Assembly (NCBI GenBank): GCA_020636075.1
Contig: JACJYO010000002.1
Span: 372,001-436,000 of the forward strand
DNA length: 64,000 nucleotides
Direction: 5' to 3'
DNA from: Lewinellaceae bacterium
GTDB taxonomy: Bacteria > Bacteroidota > Bacteroidia > Chitinophagales > Saprospiraceae
In this document: in pieces, positions 16,863 to 25,742 of the stretch
Layout: each line of letters starts with the position of its first letter
Position numbering within the stretch: position 1 is the stretch's first letter
Program-made: the position numbers and the translations under genes
The notes under the pieces: model-generated
Database searches by the model: none
What the model saw: the letters and a program-made list of their open reading frames with translations, nothing else
Told to the model about the DNA's origin: nothing

Positions 16863-19800
16863 ATGTTATTCAACCTTCGCACGTTTCCTGTACTCCTTTC
16901 AGCCTTCCTCTTTGTTTTTACCCTGCCTGCGCAGGATTGTTCCAGTACGATTAAGGAAAACAAAAAAATATCCGGCATTCAAATAGTTCGCACCGATCTG
17001 GTTACAATTGTTGTGCGCGGCGGGTACAATTACGGCCTTGAGTTTTTTACCGATGAAAAGGGGATTTATGCCCGTATGACTTCGGTTGGTGGGATCGAAT
17101 TCAATCAGGACGATCAGGTGGTTTTTGTTGATTTCACTGGTAAAGAGCGCATTTATAAATTTATTTCACTTGGAGAGGTTGTACCCGGAAATGTCCCAAC
17201 CCACCGAAACAACCTCCAATTGGACCTGGATGCAATCAAATGGTTGTCCAATACAACCATCACCGGGGTAAACCTGGTCAATTTCGTTAACAGGCAGAAA
17301 TACAAGTTTACCATAAACCCCAACCGCCAGAGTGAGTTTCGGAACTTGTCCATTTGCTTTTTCAATTCCCTTGAAGTGGCATCAGTTAAGGACACGCCAG
17401 GTGCGGAGATTGTGCGGGCCAACCGCCCGTCTGCATCTGAATCTTCCGCTAGTTCCTCGACACAATCCACCAAGCCAAAGTCCAAAAGTTCCTCCGCTCC
17501 AGTAAGCGATGAAGAAGTTACCAGCTTGCGGTCAGACCTGGAAAAAACAAAAGAGCAAATCCGAAACGAAATAAAAGCCGAGCGCGAACGTGGTGATGCC
17601 ATAAAAGCTCAACTCCAGCAGGAAGTTGCCACAGCACGCGAGGCAGCCAACCAGAAAAAGCTGGAATATGCCAACGAAGTATTGGAAGCCCGCAAAGCCA
17701 GTCTTGCTGAAATTGAAAAAAGTAAAGCGGAAGCCCAATCTATCATTACCGACAGCAAAATAAAGGCAGATTCAGCCGTTTCCAGGCTCGCTATGAATGT
17801 GGAAACTGAACGCCGCAAGGCAGGTGAGGACATTCAAAAGGCAAGACTCGCATCGGCAGAGGAAGTGCAAAAAGCGCGCGACAATGCTGCAAAAGAACTG
17901 TTGAATATCAAGGAGCGACTGGATCAAGCCAAGTTGGAGTATGCTGACGAAGTTTCCAGCGCTCGTGAAAACTCTGAAGATGAGTTACAGCGGATTCGGG
18001 ATGAAAATGCAAAATCTATCGCCGATGCACGGGAAAAAGCCAAAGAGGAAAAAGAGAAAACAACTGAAGATGTCATAGGGACCAAAAAAACCGCGGCAGA
18101 AGAAATCCTGCGTATCCGGGAAGAGTCTGCAAATGAAGTGGCAAAATCAAGGGAAAATGCCGTATTGGAAAAACAACGATTGGCTACTGAATTGGCCGAA
18201 TCGCGTCGAAAAGCTGCTGAGGAGCGTGCCTTATTGGAACAAAATAGTTCAGCAGAACTCGCTGAAATCCGTGAAAATGTAGCCAAACAAAAGGAAGCCA
18301 GCGCACTTGAAGTAGCAGAGGCAAAAAAGCGGGCAGCAAACGAAATTGAAAAGGCCCAACACGATGTTTTAGCCTACCGCGAAAAGGCAGAGAATGAAAA
18401 ACTTGATATTGCGAAAGAGGTAGCCGAAAGCAAGCAAAAGGCTGCCCAGAATGTACAGCAAATCCAGGAGGAAGCTGCCAAGGCTATTGCAGCGTCCCAG
18501 GCTCGTGCGCAGGCACAACGCGATTCCATAACCGCCTCCGTGGTAGCTGCCAGAAAACGGGCAGAAGATGAAATCCAAAAAATCCAGGAAGAACTTGCCC
18601 AATCCGTAGCCGCTGCCAAGGAAAAGGAAGCCAAAATCAGACAGGAAAGTGCTGACCAGGTCCTGCAAGCCCGCGACCGCAGCCAGCAAGAAATCGCAAA
18701 AGCTCAGGAAGAAGCTAAGACCAAGGTCGTTGCAGCCAATGCCAACGCTGATCAGGCACAAAAACAGTATGCCGAAGAAGTAGCTAGTGCAAAACAAACT
18801 GCAGATCAACGCATCGTTCAAATCCAACAAGAGGCCGCTGCCGCTATTGCAGAAGCAAATAAGAAACAACAGGAAACCTTGAATGCCACAGCGCAGGATG
18901 TTGTTTCAAGCCGCGAAAAAGCCGCAGCAGAAATAAACGCAGCGCGGGAACGTGCCGCCAAGGAGGTTGCAGCCGCTAAAGAAGCACAAGTACGCGCCCA
19001 ACAGGAATCCGCAAATGCCGTTTCGGAAGCACGCAAACAAAGTGCGCAAGCTATCGCCGCCGTAAAAACTCAAGAGGCCGATAGTATTCGTATTTCCCGG
19101 GAAAATGCTGCGCGCGAACGGCAGCGCCTTGCCTCGGAATTGGCTAACGCACGCGAACGCGCTGCACAGGAAGTAGCAAACACGAACCAGGAAGCCGCTG
19201 AAGATATTAAGATGGCTAAGGAAAATGCAGCGCGTGCACGCCAGGAAAGCGCGGAAAGTATAGCCCAGGCAAAGGAAGAGGCAGCAGTCGAGATTGCAAG
19301 CACCAAAGAAAGCGCCGCGCGTGAGGTGGCTGCTGCTAAAAAACAGGCATTGGAAGCCATTGCGCTTGCCAAAACTGAATCGGACAATAAAAAAGCAGCG
19401 TATGCAAAAGAGGTAAGCGATGCACAGGAACGCGCTCGGAAAGAAATGGAAGATGTCCGGGCTCAGGTAGCCGCCGAAGTATCTAATGCACGTAAAGAAG
19501 CCGAACAAAAGCGCCAGCAATACGCTGCAGAAACAGAATTGGCTAGAAACAAATCAGCCGAAGAGGTAGAAAAAGCACAAAAAGATGCCTCTGAGAATAT
19601 CTATAAAGCCAAACAGGATGCTGCGGCAATAATTGCACAAACCAAAGATGATGAAGCCAAGCGCATTGCAGCTATCCGGACTGAGTCTGCCGAAGAAATC
19701 AAACGTGCCAAAGAAGATGCCGGACAAAAAATAAAGGAAGAGCAGCAAAAAATTGCGCAGGCCCAACAGCAGTATACCCAAAAGCAACAAGAGTTGAATT

Positions 19801-19892
19801 CCTTGCAAACGGATATACAAAATGCAAAAGCAGAACTTACGCGGCTACAAGAAGAAATTGAAAAGAAGAAAAAAGCCGCAGGAAACAACTAA
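16863..19892 (+). CDS. giant exported coiled-coil protein built on 11-residue (hendecad) repeats
   Basis: 1009 residues. The ATG at 16863 starts a signal peptide ending near LPAQ. Residues ~22-150 form a small beta-rich domain (GIQIVRTDLVTIVVRGGYNY; VVFVDFTGKERIYKFISLG), followed by a Ser/Lys-rich linker. From ~218 to the end the protein is almost wholly Ala/Glu/Lys/Arg/Gln with few breaks. Successive units align at 11 residues, for example EAAVEIASTKE, SAAREVAAAKK and QALEAIALAKT, the hendecad pattern of nearly straight or right-handed coiled coils. A fully helical rod of this length would be over 100 nm. No named family is recognised. A role as periplasmic or surface spacer is inference. 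Confidence 0.85.
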   Translation: MLFNLRTFPVLLSAFLFVFTLPAQDCSSTIKENKKISGIQIVRTDLVTIVVRGGYNYGLEFFTDEKGIYARMTSVGGIEFNQDDQVVFVDFTGKERIYKFISLGEVVPGNVPTHRNNLQLDLDAIKWLSNTTITGVNLVNFVNRQKYKFTINPNRQSEFRNLSICFFNSLEVASVKDTPGAEIVRANRPSASESSASSSTQSTKPKSKSSSAPVSDEEVTSLRSDLEKTKEQIRNEIKAERERGDAIKAQLQQEVATAREAANQKKLEYANEVLEARKASLAEIEKSKAEAQSIITDSKIKADSAVSRLAMNVETERRKAGEDIQKARLASAEEVQKARDNAAKELLNIKERLDQAKLEYADEVSSARENSEDELQRIRDENAKSIADAREKAKEEKEKTTEDVIGTKKTAAEEILRIREESANEVAKSRENAVLEKQRLATELAESRRKAAEERALLEQNSSAELAEIRENVAKQKEASALEVAEAKKRAANEIEKAQHDVLAYREKAENEKLDIAKEVAESKQKAAQNVQQIQEEAAKAIAASQARAQAQRDSITASVVAARKRAEDEIQKIQEELAQSVAAAKEKEAKIRQESADQVLQARDRSQQEIAKAQEEAKTKVVAANANADQAQKQYAEEVASAKQTADQRIVQIQQEAAAAIAEANKKQQETLNATAQDVVSSREKAAAEINAARERAAKEVAAAKEAQVRAQQESANAVSEARKQSAQAIAAVKTQEADSIRISRENAARERQRLASELANARERAAQEVANTNQEAAEDIKMAKENAARARQESAESIAQAKEEAAVEIASTKESAAREVAAAKKQALEAIALAKTESDNKKAAYAKEVSDAQERARKEMEDVRAQVAAEVSNARKEAEQKRQQYAAETELARNKSAEEVEKAQKDASENIYKAKQDAAAIIAQTKDDEAKRIAAIRTESAEEIKRAKEDAGQKIKEEQQKIAQAQQQYTQKQQELNSLQTDIQNAKAELTRLQEEIEKKKKAAGNN

Positions 19893-19904
19893 TTCGAGCC
19901 GCGC

Positions 19905-21344
19905 TTATTTCTTTTTGCGAAACCGATAGGAATACAGATCAGGTTCGCCTTCGTAATAGCCATCCAGAATTACATGGTTATACGCATTCCGAATGCAATC
20001 AACGGTTTCAGCCATTGTTGAAATTCGGTTGCCGTTTACACTGGTAACAATAAATCCTGGCTGCATATTGGTTTCAAATACCGGACTCCCTCTGCGAACG
20101 CTGGTGATCAATGCCCCTTGCACGCGCATGCGGCGCCTTTCGTCGCGAGTGAGCTCCCGAAACGCAATACCCAGATCTTTTTCCAATTCATCGCCTTTTA
20201 CTTTGATTGCTTGCCCGGTTGAATTGTTTTTGTCTTTCAACAAGACACTGGTAACATTTCGCCGCCCATCGCGCCAATATTCAACGGTAATTTGATTGCC
20301 GGGACGAAAGCGCCCGATATACTCCTGCAACTCCGGTGAGCGCCGGATCTGAATATTATTCAAACCCAGGATCACATCACCCGATTTAAGCCCTGCATCT
20401 GCAGCGGCACTGTTAAGATTGATCCGGGTTACCCGGACGCCATCAGCATTGGGCAGACCCATCTCACGCGCCATCTCACTGTTCAAATCTTCGATATTCA
20501 CCCCTAAAAATGCCCGTTGAACATCGCCAAATTCGCGTAAATCCCGAATGACTTTCTGAACTAAATTAGAAGGCACTGCAAATGAGTACCCTTCATAACT
20601 GCCCGATTCAGTAATAATAGCGGTATTGATCCCAACCAGTTCGCCGGCAGAGTTAACCAGTGCGCCGCCACTATTCCCAGGATTCACGGCGGCATCTGTT
20701 TGAATAAACGACTCGATACTGGTGACACCGCCCAGAATATTAATGTTGCGGCCTTTGGCACTTATGATGCCTGCTGTAACTGTGCTTTCAAGATTGAACG
20801 GATTACCGACAGCCAACACCCATTCGCCTACGCGGACTGAATCGCTGTTTCCAAACAACATGAATGGCAGGTCGTATTCCTGAATCCTAAGCAAAGCTAT
20901 ATCTGTGGATGGGTCCGAACCAACGAGTTCGGCCTTATATTCCCGTTTATCCGCGAGTGTGACCTTGATGTCCCGGCTGTGTTCCACCACGTGATGGTTG
21001 GTAACAATATATCCATCCGGCGACATGATCACCCCGGAACCCGATGAACCCGTCAAGGTTGACCCGCCCCAGATTCCACCACCCGATTCAAGCAATGCCC
21101 GAATATTGACCACTGCGGGTGTGGCAATTTCTGCAGCAGCAATAAAATTAGTAGGCGCCGACGAAGAAAAGGCACTGTTGAGCCTCGCGTCAAATAGTTT
21201 ATCTACGACCCCGGCATACCGTGCTTCTCCACCTTCCGGTTCATTCCAAAAAACTTGCCGTGGACCATCAAAATGGCGATAGAGCAGTACAGATAGAAAC
21301 GCGCTCAAAAAGGCAACAACAAACAGCTGAACAAACTTTTTCAT
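19905..21344 (-). CDS. HtrA/DegP-type serine protease with two PDZ domains
   Basis: 479 residues. One N-terminal hydrophobic segment (FVQLFVVAFLSAFLSVLLY) is a signal or anchor. The trypsin-like domain has the triad His118 (TNHHVVEHS), Asp148 (PSTDIALLRI) and Ser225 (VNPGNSGGALVN). PDZ1 follows (FLGVNIEDLNSEMAREMGL; DAGLKSGDVILGLNNIQIR) and PDZ2 near the C-terminus (GALITSVRRGSPVFETNMQPG). Such proteases degrade or refold damaged envelope proteins. ATG at 21344 is preferred to the TTG two codons upstream. It is convergent with the coiled-coil gene, 12 bases away, with no terminator between them. Confidence 0.93.
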   Translation of the reverse strand: MKKFVQLFVVAFLSAFLSVLLYRHFDGPRQVFWNEPEGGEARYAGVVDKLFDARLNSAFSSSAPTNFIAAAEIATPAVVNIRALLESGGGIWGGSTLTGSSGSGVIMSPDGYIVTNHHVVEHSRDIKVTLADKREYKAELVGSDPSTDIALLRIQEYDLPFMLFGNSDSVRVGEWVLAVGNPFNLESTVTAGIISAKGRNINILGGVTSIESFIQTDAAVNPGNSGGALVNSAGELVGINTAIITESGSYEGYSFAVPSNLVQKVIRDLREFGDVQRAFLGVNIEDLNSEMAREMGLPNADGVRVTRINLNSAAADAGLKSGDVILGLNNIQIRRSPELQEYIGRFRPGNQITVEYWRDGRRNVTSVLLKDKNNSTGQAIKVKGDELEKDLGIAFRELTRDERRRMRVQGALITSVRRGSPVFETNMQPGFIVTSVNGNRISTMAETVDCIRNAYNHVILDGYYEGEPDLYSYRFRKKK

Positions 21345-21518
21345 GGACAAGTAGGTATATTTCCACTATAAATGGGATAATCGATAACCGTATTTTATCC
21401 CCAAGATGCTTAATTTTTATGCAAAATCCTGAATCAACAGGAAAGTGCGCATAAAAATCGTGCCCCTTAACGCTTCTTAACACTTTGGCGAAAAAATCTT
21501 TTGCATTTTCACCCTGAA

Positions 21519-22700
21519 ATGATAGTTAAATCAACGTTCTCCGCTGTGAAAGTAGTGTGCATCCCACTGGTATTCATTTTGGCAATCCCTTTCAGCGTAT
21601 CTGCGCAGACGGATTCTCTTCCTTCCCAGAATGATCTAATTTATACGTGCCGGCAAAATTTATTGCAGGCGTTTGAGTCCGACGATCGCCTGAATACGCA
21701 GTTTTGGCTCGATTCACTTGTACGACTCGGCAATGCCGAATACACTGCTCTGCAATGGGATGAGCGTTGGCTTTTGTACTTCTGGCTGGATAATTATAGC
21801 CCATTATTCCAGGAAGTGACTTGGTTTGCTATCATCCAGGAAACCGAGACCTGGAATAAAATCCCGCCACCGCCCGACAGTCTTTTCAATAGGCTTGATT
21901 TGAAATTGTTTGAAAATCAGGCCTACCTGTTTGATCAAATCCGGCAGGCCTGGCTCTCCACTGAAGAACGGGCGTTTGCTTCGCTATTACTCAATTACCT
22001 GCTGCGTCTGAGCCTCGAAGAACCCGCAGCATCTGAATTTGACGCCCAACTCAACGGCTTTTTAAAAACATTCCCGAAATCGAAATTCAGGTCCTTCATC
22101 ATTGAACGGATGTACAACACGAAACAACCCGGCCCCTGGTCTATCAATCTGGATGTGTTGTTTCTTCAAAGTAATTGGTCAGGTGGTTTGGAACGCACAC
22201 TGCGCCCGCTTTTTGGCGTTGATCTTGGACTTTGCTATTGGCGAAAAGGCTGGAACCTGGCCGCCCGGATGGCTGCCGGAGGACAGAAACTCGACCGTGA
22301 TGTTGAGCAAAACAGCTTTTACTGGACAGCCGGGGAAAAGGCTAACTTTCTTGCAATTGAACTTGAAACCGGGTTTGATGTGATCAACAAGTCCAGGCTT
22401 CGAATTTTCCCAAGTGTTGGCGGCGGTTTTAGCACCATCCATCCCCCTCAAAACGAGGACGATCCCAATCCTGACTACTACGACAACTTCAGGTTCAACG
22501 GCTGGCACCTTAGTGTTGCAATTCAAGCGGACATTAAGTTCAACCTGGGGGCGCCTAATGTCGCCACATCCTACCACGGTGTGCGAGTACGCATGGGGCA
22601 CCGCTGGCTCGACTTGGATAAGGGGAACCCCTCCATGGAAGGGAATCAATTTTTTGTTGCCGTTGGCTATACATTATTCGGTCGGCAGGCACTGAAGTAG
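21519..22700 (+). CDS. exported protein of unknown function, probably outer-membrane associated
   Basis: 393 residues. ATG at 21519 gives a signal peptide with VVCIPLVFILAIPFSVSAQ. The first half after it is acidic and helical (NLLQAFESDDRLNTQFWLDSL; EDRAFASLL-like segments). The second half is beta-rich with alternating aromatic residues: WSINLDVLFLQSNWSGGLERTL, GVDLGLCYWRKGWNLAARMAAGG, LSVAIQADIKFNLG, and an end FVAVGYTLFGRQALK, which suggests a small outer-membrane beta-barrel. A -7-like box AATCTTTTG precedes it. No family is recognised. It is convergent with the photolyase gene (5-base gap). Confidence 0.7.
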   Translation: MIVKSTFSAVKVVCIPLVFILAIPFSVSAQTDSLPSQNDLIYTCRQNLLQAFESDDRLNTQFWLDSLVRLGNAEYTALQWDERWLLYFWLDNYSPLFQEVTWFAIIQETETWNKIPPPPDSLFNRLDLKLFENQAYLFDQIRQAWLSTEERAFASLLLNYLLRLSLEEPAASEFDAQLNGFLKTFPKSKFRSFIIERMYNTKQPGPWSINLDVLFLQSNWSGGLERTLRPLFGVDLGLCYWRKGWNLAARMAAGGQKLDRDVEQNSFYWTAGEKANFLAIELETGFDVINKSRLRIFPSVGGGFSTIHPPQNEDDPNPDYYDNFRFNGWHLSVAIQADIKFNLGAPNVATSYHGVRVRMGHRWLDLDKGNPSMEGNQFFVAVGYTLFGRQALK

Positions 22701-22705
22701 GTGCT

Positions 22706-24044
22706 TTATTCCTGAAGAGCACGCTTATAAGTATCCAAACAACGCTGACGGGCAAAACTGTGCTCCACAATTGGTTTTGGGTACTTGGGAGTACCAAATT
22801 CCGGCACCCATTTTCGAATGTATTTAAATTCCGGGTCAAATTTTTTGGTTTGTGATTCCGGGTTAAATATTCGGAAATAAGGCGCTGCATCGGTACCGCA
22901 ACCGGCTGCCCACTGCCAACCGCCATTGTTGCTGGCTAAATCAAAGTCGAGCAGTTTTTCTGCAAAGTAAGCTTCGCCACGGCGCCAATCAATCAACAGA
23001 TGCTTGGTCAGAAAACTGGCTGTGATCATCCGCACCCGGTTGTGCATATAGCCTGTGTTATTCAGTTCGCGCATGCCGGCATCCACAATCGGATAACCGG
23101 TTAGGCCGTTACACCAGCGCTCAAACTCATCTGGTGCTTCCCGCCAGGAAATTTGGTCGTACTGGGGTTTAAAAGGCCGATCCACAACATTAGGGAAATG
23201 CGTCAGAATCTGGCTGTAAAAATCCCGCCAGATCAATTCGCTAAGGTAGGTATCATTCAATGTACTTGCCAATCGTGCCTTTTCGCGAATACTGATCGTG
23301 CCGAATCGAAAATGCACGCCCAGACGGGATGTCCCGTCGATTGCCGGAAAGTTTCGGGTCTGATCATATTTGCGAATCAGCCCCTGCGTAACAGTTCTTA
23401 GAGGAAAGGGTATGCCGGCAGGCAAAAAGCCAAGATTTTCAAGCAAAGGAACCTGCATTGGTTGGGTTTTCAAAAAATGGCCGTTGTACGCAGCACAAGG
23501 GTAACTTTGGAAATAAAACGACTGGTCCAATGTTTCCGAAGCATCATTTTGACGGGAGCCTAATTTTGTCTTCCATTTGCGACTATACGGCGTAAACACT
23601 GTGTAGGGCGTGCCGTCATCTTTTAAAACTTCATCGCGATTAAAATGACATGGTCTTTAAAATCTAAAAACGGAATCTCGCGCTCCTTCAACAGACTGGC
23701 AACCGCGGCATCCCGCTCCAACGCATACGGCTCATAATCGCGGTTAGTGTATACTGCTGCAATACTATATTTCTCTAACAATTGCCGCCAAACATCAACC
23801 GGTGCTCCCCGAGCAATATGAATAGCACTACCTAATTCTTTAAGCGCAGTTGCTAAATCAGCAATTGCCTGTTGAATGAACTCCACGCGCGCATCGCTAC
23901 GCGTCGGTAAGTCATCCAGAATATTGGTATCAAAAATAAAAGTGGCAAAACCGGATGGCCACTTTTCAATGCATGATACAAACCAGCATTATCATTCAGG
24001 CGCAAATCGCGGCGAAACCAAAAAATGGCAATTGGTTTTGACAT
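22706..24044 (-). CDS. cryptochrome/DNA photolyase, interrupted by two frameshifts
   Basis: Read across two single-base indels this is a full-length (~446 residue) photolyase: MSKPIAIFWFRRDLRLNDN at the N-terminus, then EFIQQAIADLATALKELGS with VYTNRDYEPYALERDAAV (antenna region), then the FAD domain with SRLGVHFRFGTISIRE, SELIWRDFYSQILTHFP, GYPIVDAGMRELNNTGYMHNR and DFDLASNNGGWQWAAG. The shifts are near 23940 (one T missing in a T-run; restores FDTNILDDL) and near 23645 (one T missing; restores DHVIFNRDEVLKDDG). Both are in homopolymers and the protein stays conserved on each side, so sequencing error is likelier than decay. The ATG at 24044 is chosen from the motif. Confidence 0.85.
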
Positions 24045-24157
24045 CGTTGGTAAAAGTTTGATGGGAAAACGCAATTTCCTGCAAGAGGTTCGCCATCTGG
24101 CGTGCTAATTCATGCAAAATGTGTTGTCAGAGGAGTATGGAACGTCCGTAGAAATGA

Positions 24158-24199
24158 CAAAGGCGCGAAGCTTCTAAGCCAACCAACTTCGCGCCTTTG
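24158..24199 (-). terminator. strong hairpin after the AIM24-family gene
   Basis: A perfect 13-bp stem (CAAAGGCGCGAAG / CTTCGCGCCTTTG) with a 16-base loop lies 19 bases beyond the stop codon of the minus-strand gene at 24218. Confidence 0.75.
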
Positions 24200-24217
24200 C
24201 CCTAAAGGAGAACCTCG

Positions 24218-25007
24218 CTATAATCCATCGCCATCCAGCACCCTGCCCAGGCCACCGAGAATACTGCCTTCTTCCTTACCGCGGTGTGTGCCGTATTGCA
24301 AAATTCGACCGGCTAACCGGCTAACCGGCAACGACTGGAGCCATACTTTCCCAGGTCCGCGTAAAACGGCAAAAACAATCCTTCACCACCAAAACCATAT
24401 TCCGGATACCTTTGACAAATTGAATGTCATAATCGACGCGTTGAGTGAAACCGACAATGCAGCCCCGTATCCACACGCAACGTCTCTCCTATTCCGAGTT
24501 CGCGTTCAAGAATATAGCCACCGGCATGCAGGAATGCCATGCCATCGCCTTCCAGTTTTTGCATGATAAAACCCTCACCCCCAAAAAGGCCGGTGCCCAA
24601 ACGGCGTTGGAATTCAATACCAACTTCAACACCTTTGGCTGCGCATAAAAGGCGTCCTTTTGGCAAATCACTTTTCCGCCCATTTCCATTAAATCCAGGG
24701 CAACGATTTTACCGGCATACGGCGCAGCAAAGGTGACCCGTTGCTTTCCTGGAACGGTATTCGTGAAGGTTGTCATAAACAGGCTTTCCCCGGTGAGCAG
24801 ACGTTTACCTGCCGACATCATTTTACCCAGGAACCCCTGTGCCCGGCCGCTGCCGTCACCAAAAACAGTGGCCATTTCGATGCCATCATCCATAAACATA
24901 AAGCTGCCAGATTCAGCAATTACGGTTTCCTGAGGGTCAAGTTCTATTTCCACACACTGCATTTCTTCGCCGTGAATGGTATAATCAATTTCGTGATCTC
25001 TACGCAT
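24218..25007 (-). CDS. TIGR00266/AIM24 family protein, interrupted by about four frameshifts
   Basis: The reading from ATG at 25007 is a typical AIM24-family start (HEIDYTIHGEEMQCVEIELD, AESGSFMFMDDGIEMATVFGD, GKRLLTGESLFMTTF, GKIVALDLMEMGGKVICQKD). It then shifts frame near 24650, after which AAKGVEVGIEFQRRLGTGLFGGEGFIMQKLEGDG-like sequence continues. Further shifts near 24463, 24390 and 24375 restore RVDYDIQFVKGIRN, FGGEGLFFAVLRGPGKVWLQ and SRLAGRILQYGTHRGKEEG up to TAG at 24218. All are one-base changes in G or T runs. About 262 residues when repaired, normal for the family. Function is not well established. Confidence 0.82.
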
Positions 25008-25341
25008 GATCTATTTTGATTTTTAAACCTGCTTCAAGGCAGGATTTGAGTTCCAAACGAATTGTTTGCCTGCAAATTTCATCGAAATGGGACTATCCAT
25101 GGCCAGATTTCCCGACAAGAGTCCCAAACTATTCGGCAAATGGCCTGTATTGGCAAGCGGTCTTTTAGTCCCATTTAGAATAGCCCTGGTAGGGCTGTTC
25201 AAACCCAATTCGCCATAAAACTGGACAGTTCGCTCCGAAACTCCCCGGATCAGTTCGCTATCAGCACTGTTGGCCCAAAAAGGTTTTATACCCCGGGATA
25301 ATATGGTCCCCAATTGCGTACGAACAATGTTTTAAATAAAA
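25008..25341. other. 334-base region with inverted repeats and an unsupported small reading frame
   Basis: Between yajC and the AIM24-family gene. A 97-codon minus-strand frame (25023-25313, TTG start) matches nothing I recognise and may be chance. The DNA is rich in inverted repeats: AAATGGGACTA at 25085 with TAGTCCCATTT at 25166, the hairpin AGCCCTGGTAGGGCT at 25182, and CCTGCTTCAAGGCAGG at 25027. It lies in the block full of indels, so a broken gene cannot be excluded. Confidence 0.4.
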
Positions 25342-25637
25342 TCAAACTTTATACTCACCTGTCACAGTTTGTTTCAGGACGCGCATGTAGGTTTTTTCAT
25401 CAATCAGTAATCGAACGATATTTCCATCAATTTTAGTGACTTTCCCTACAATCCCTGCGCTGGTAACAACTTCCATACCTTCACGCAAGTTGTCTACAAA
25501 ACTTTGTTGGTCCTTTTGGCGCTTAACCTGTGGCCGGATCAAAAGAAATAAAAACAACAATGATAAGAAGTGGGGAACAAAAGGCCCATGAGCGGACTAC
25601 CGCCTTCCCCGGCCTGCAAAAGAATAAATTGCAACAT
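25342..25637 (-). CDS. yajC: preprotein translocase subunit YajC, interrupted by small indels
   Basis: The C-terminal part reads cleanly: LIRPQVKRQKDQQSFVDNLREGMEVVTSAGIVGKVTKIDGNIVRLLIDEKTYM, the YajC pattern. The N-terminus begins at ATG 25637 (MLQFILLQAGEGGSPLMGLL) in another frame. Three homopolymer corrections between 25545 and 25585 (one C fewer, two Ts more) would join them as FPLLIIVVFYFFLIRPQ, the standard YajC membrane helix. YajC belongs to the Sec holotranslocon (SecDF-YajC). About 98 residues when repaired. Confidence 0.85.
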
Positions 25638-25742
25638 GATGTGGGTTTCAGTTTATTAAGAAAAACATCCCGGCATCATGCGATACCGGGATGTGCAAAA
25701 GTAAGTTTTACAAACGGTAAAAAGCAGAACCAGACGTGAACC

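Noticed and set aside
17153..19888. Long antisense reading frames under the coiled-coil gene (for example 18369-18869 and 18906-19520, minus)
   Set aside because: They are a result of the Ala/Glu/Lys-rich codons read backwards, giving Cys/Phe/Ser-rich low-complexity products. The plus frame has a signal peptide and 11-residue periodicity.
25023..25313. 97-codon minus-strand frame as a protein-coding gene
   Set aside because: TTG start, no ribosome-binding site or family signature, and strong inverted repeats through it; kept only as a note on the region.
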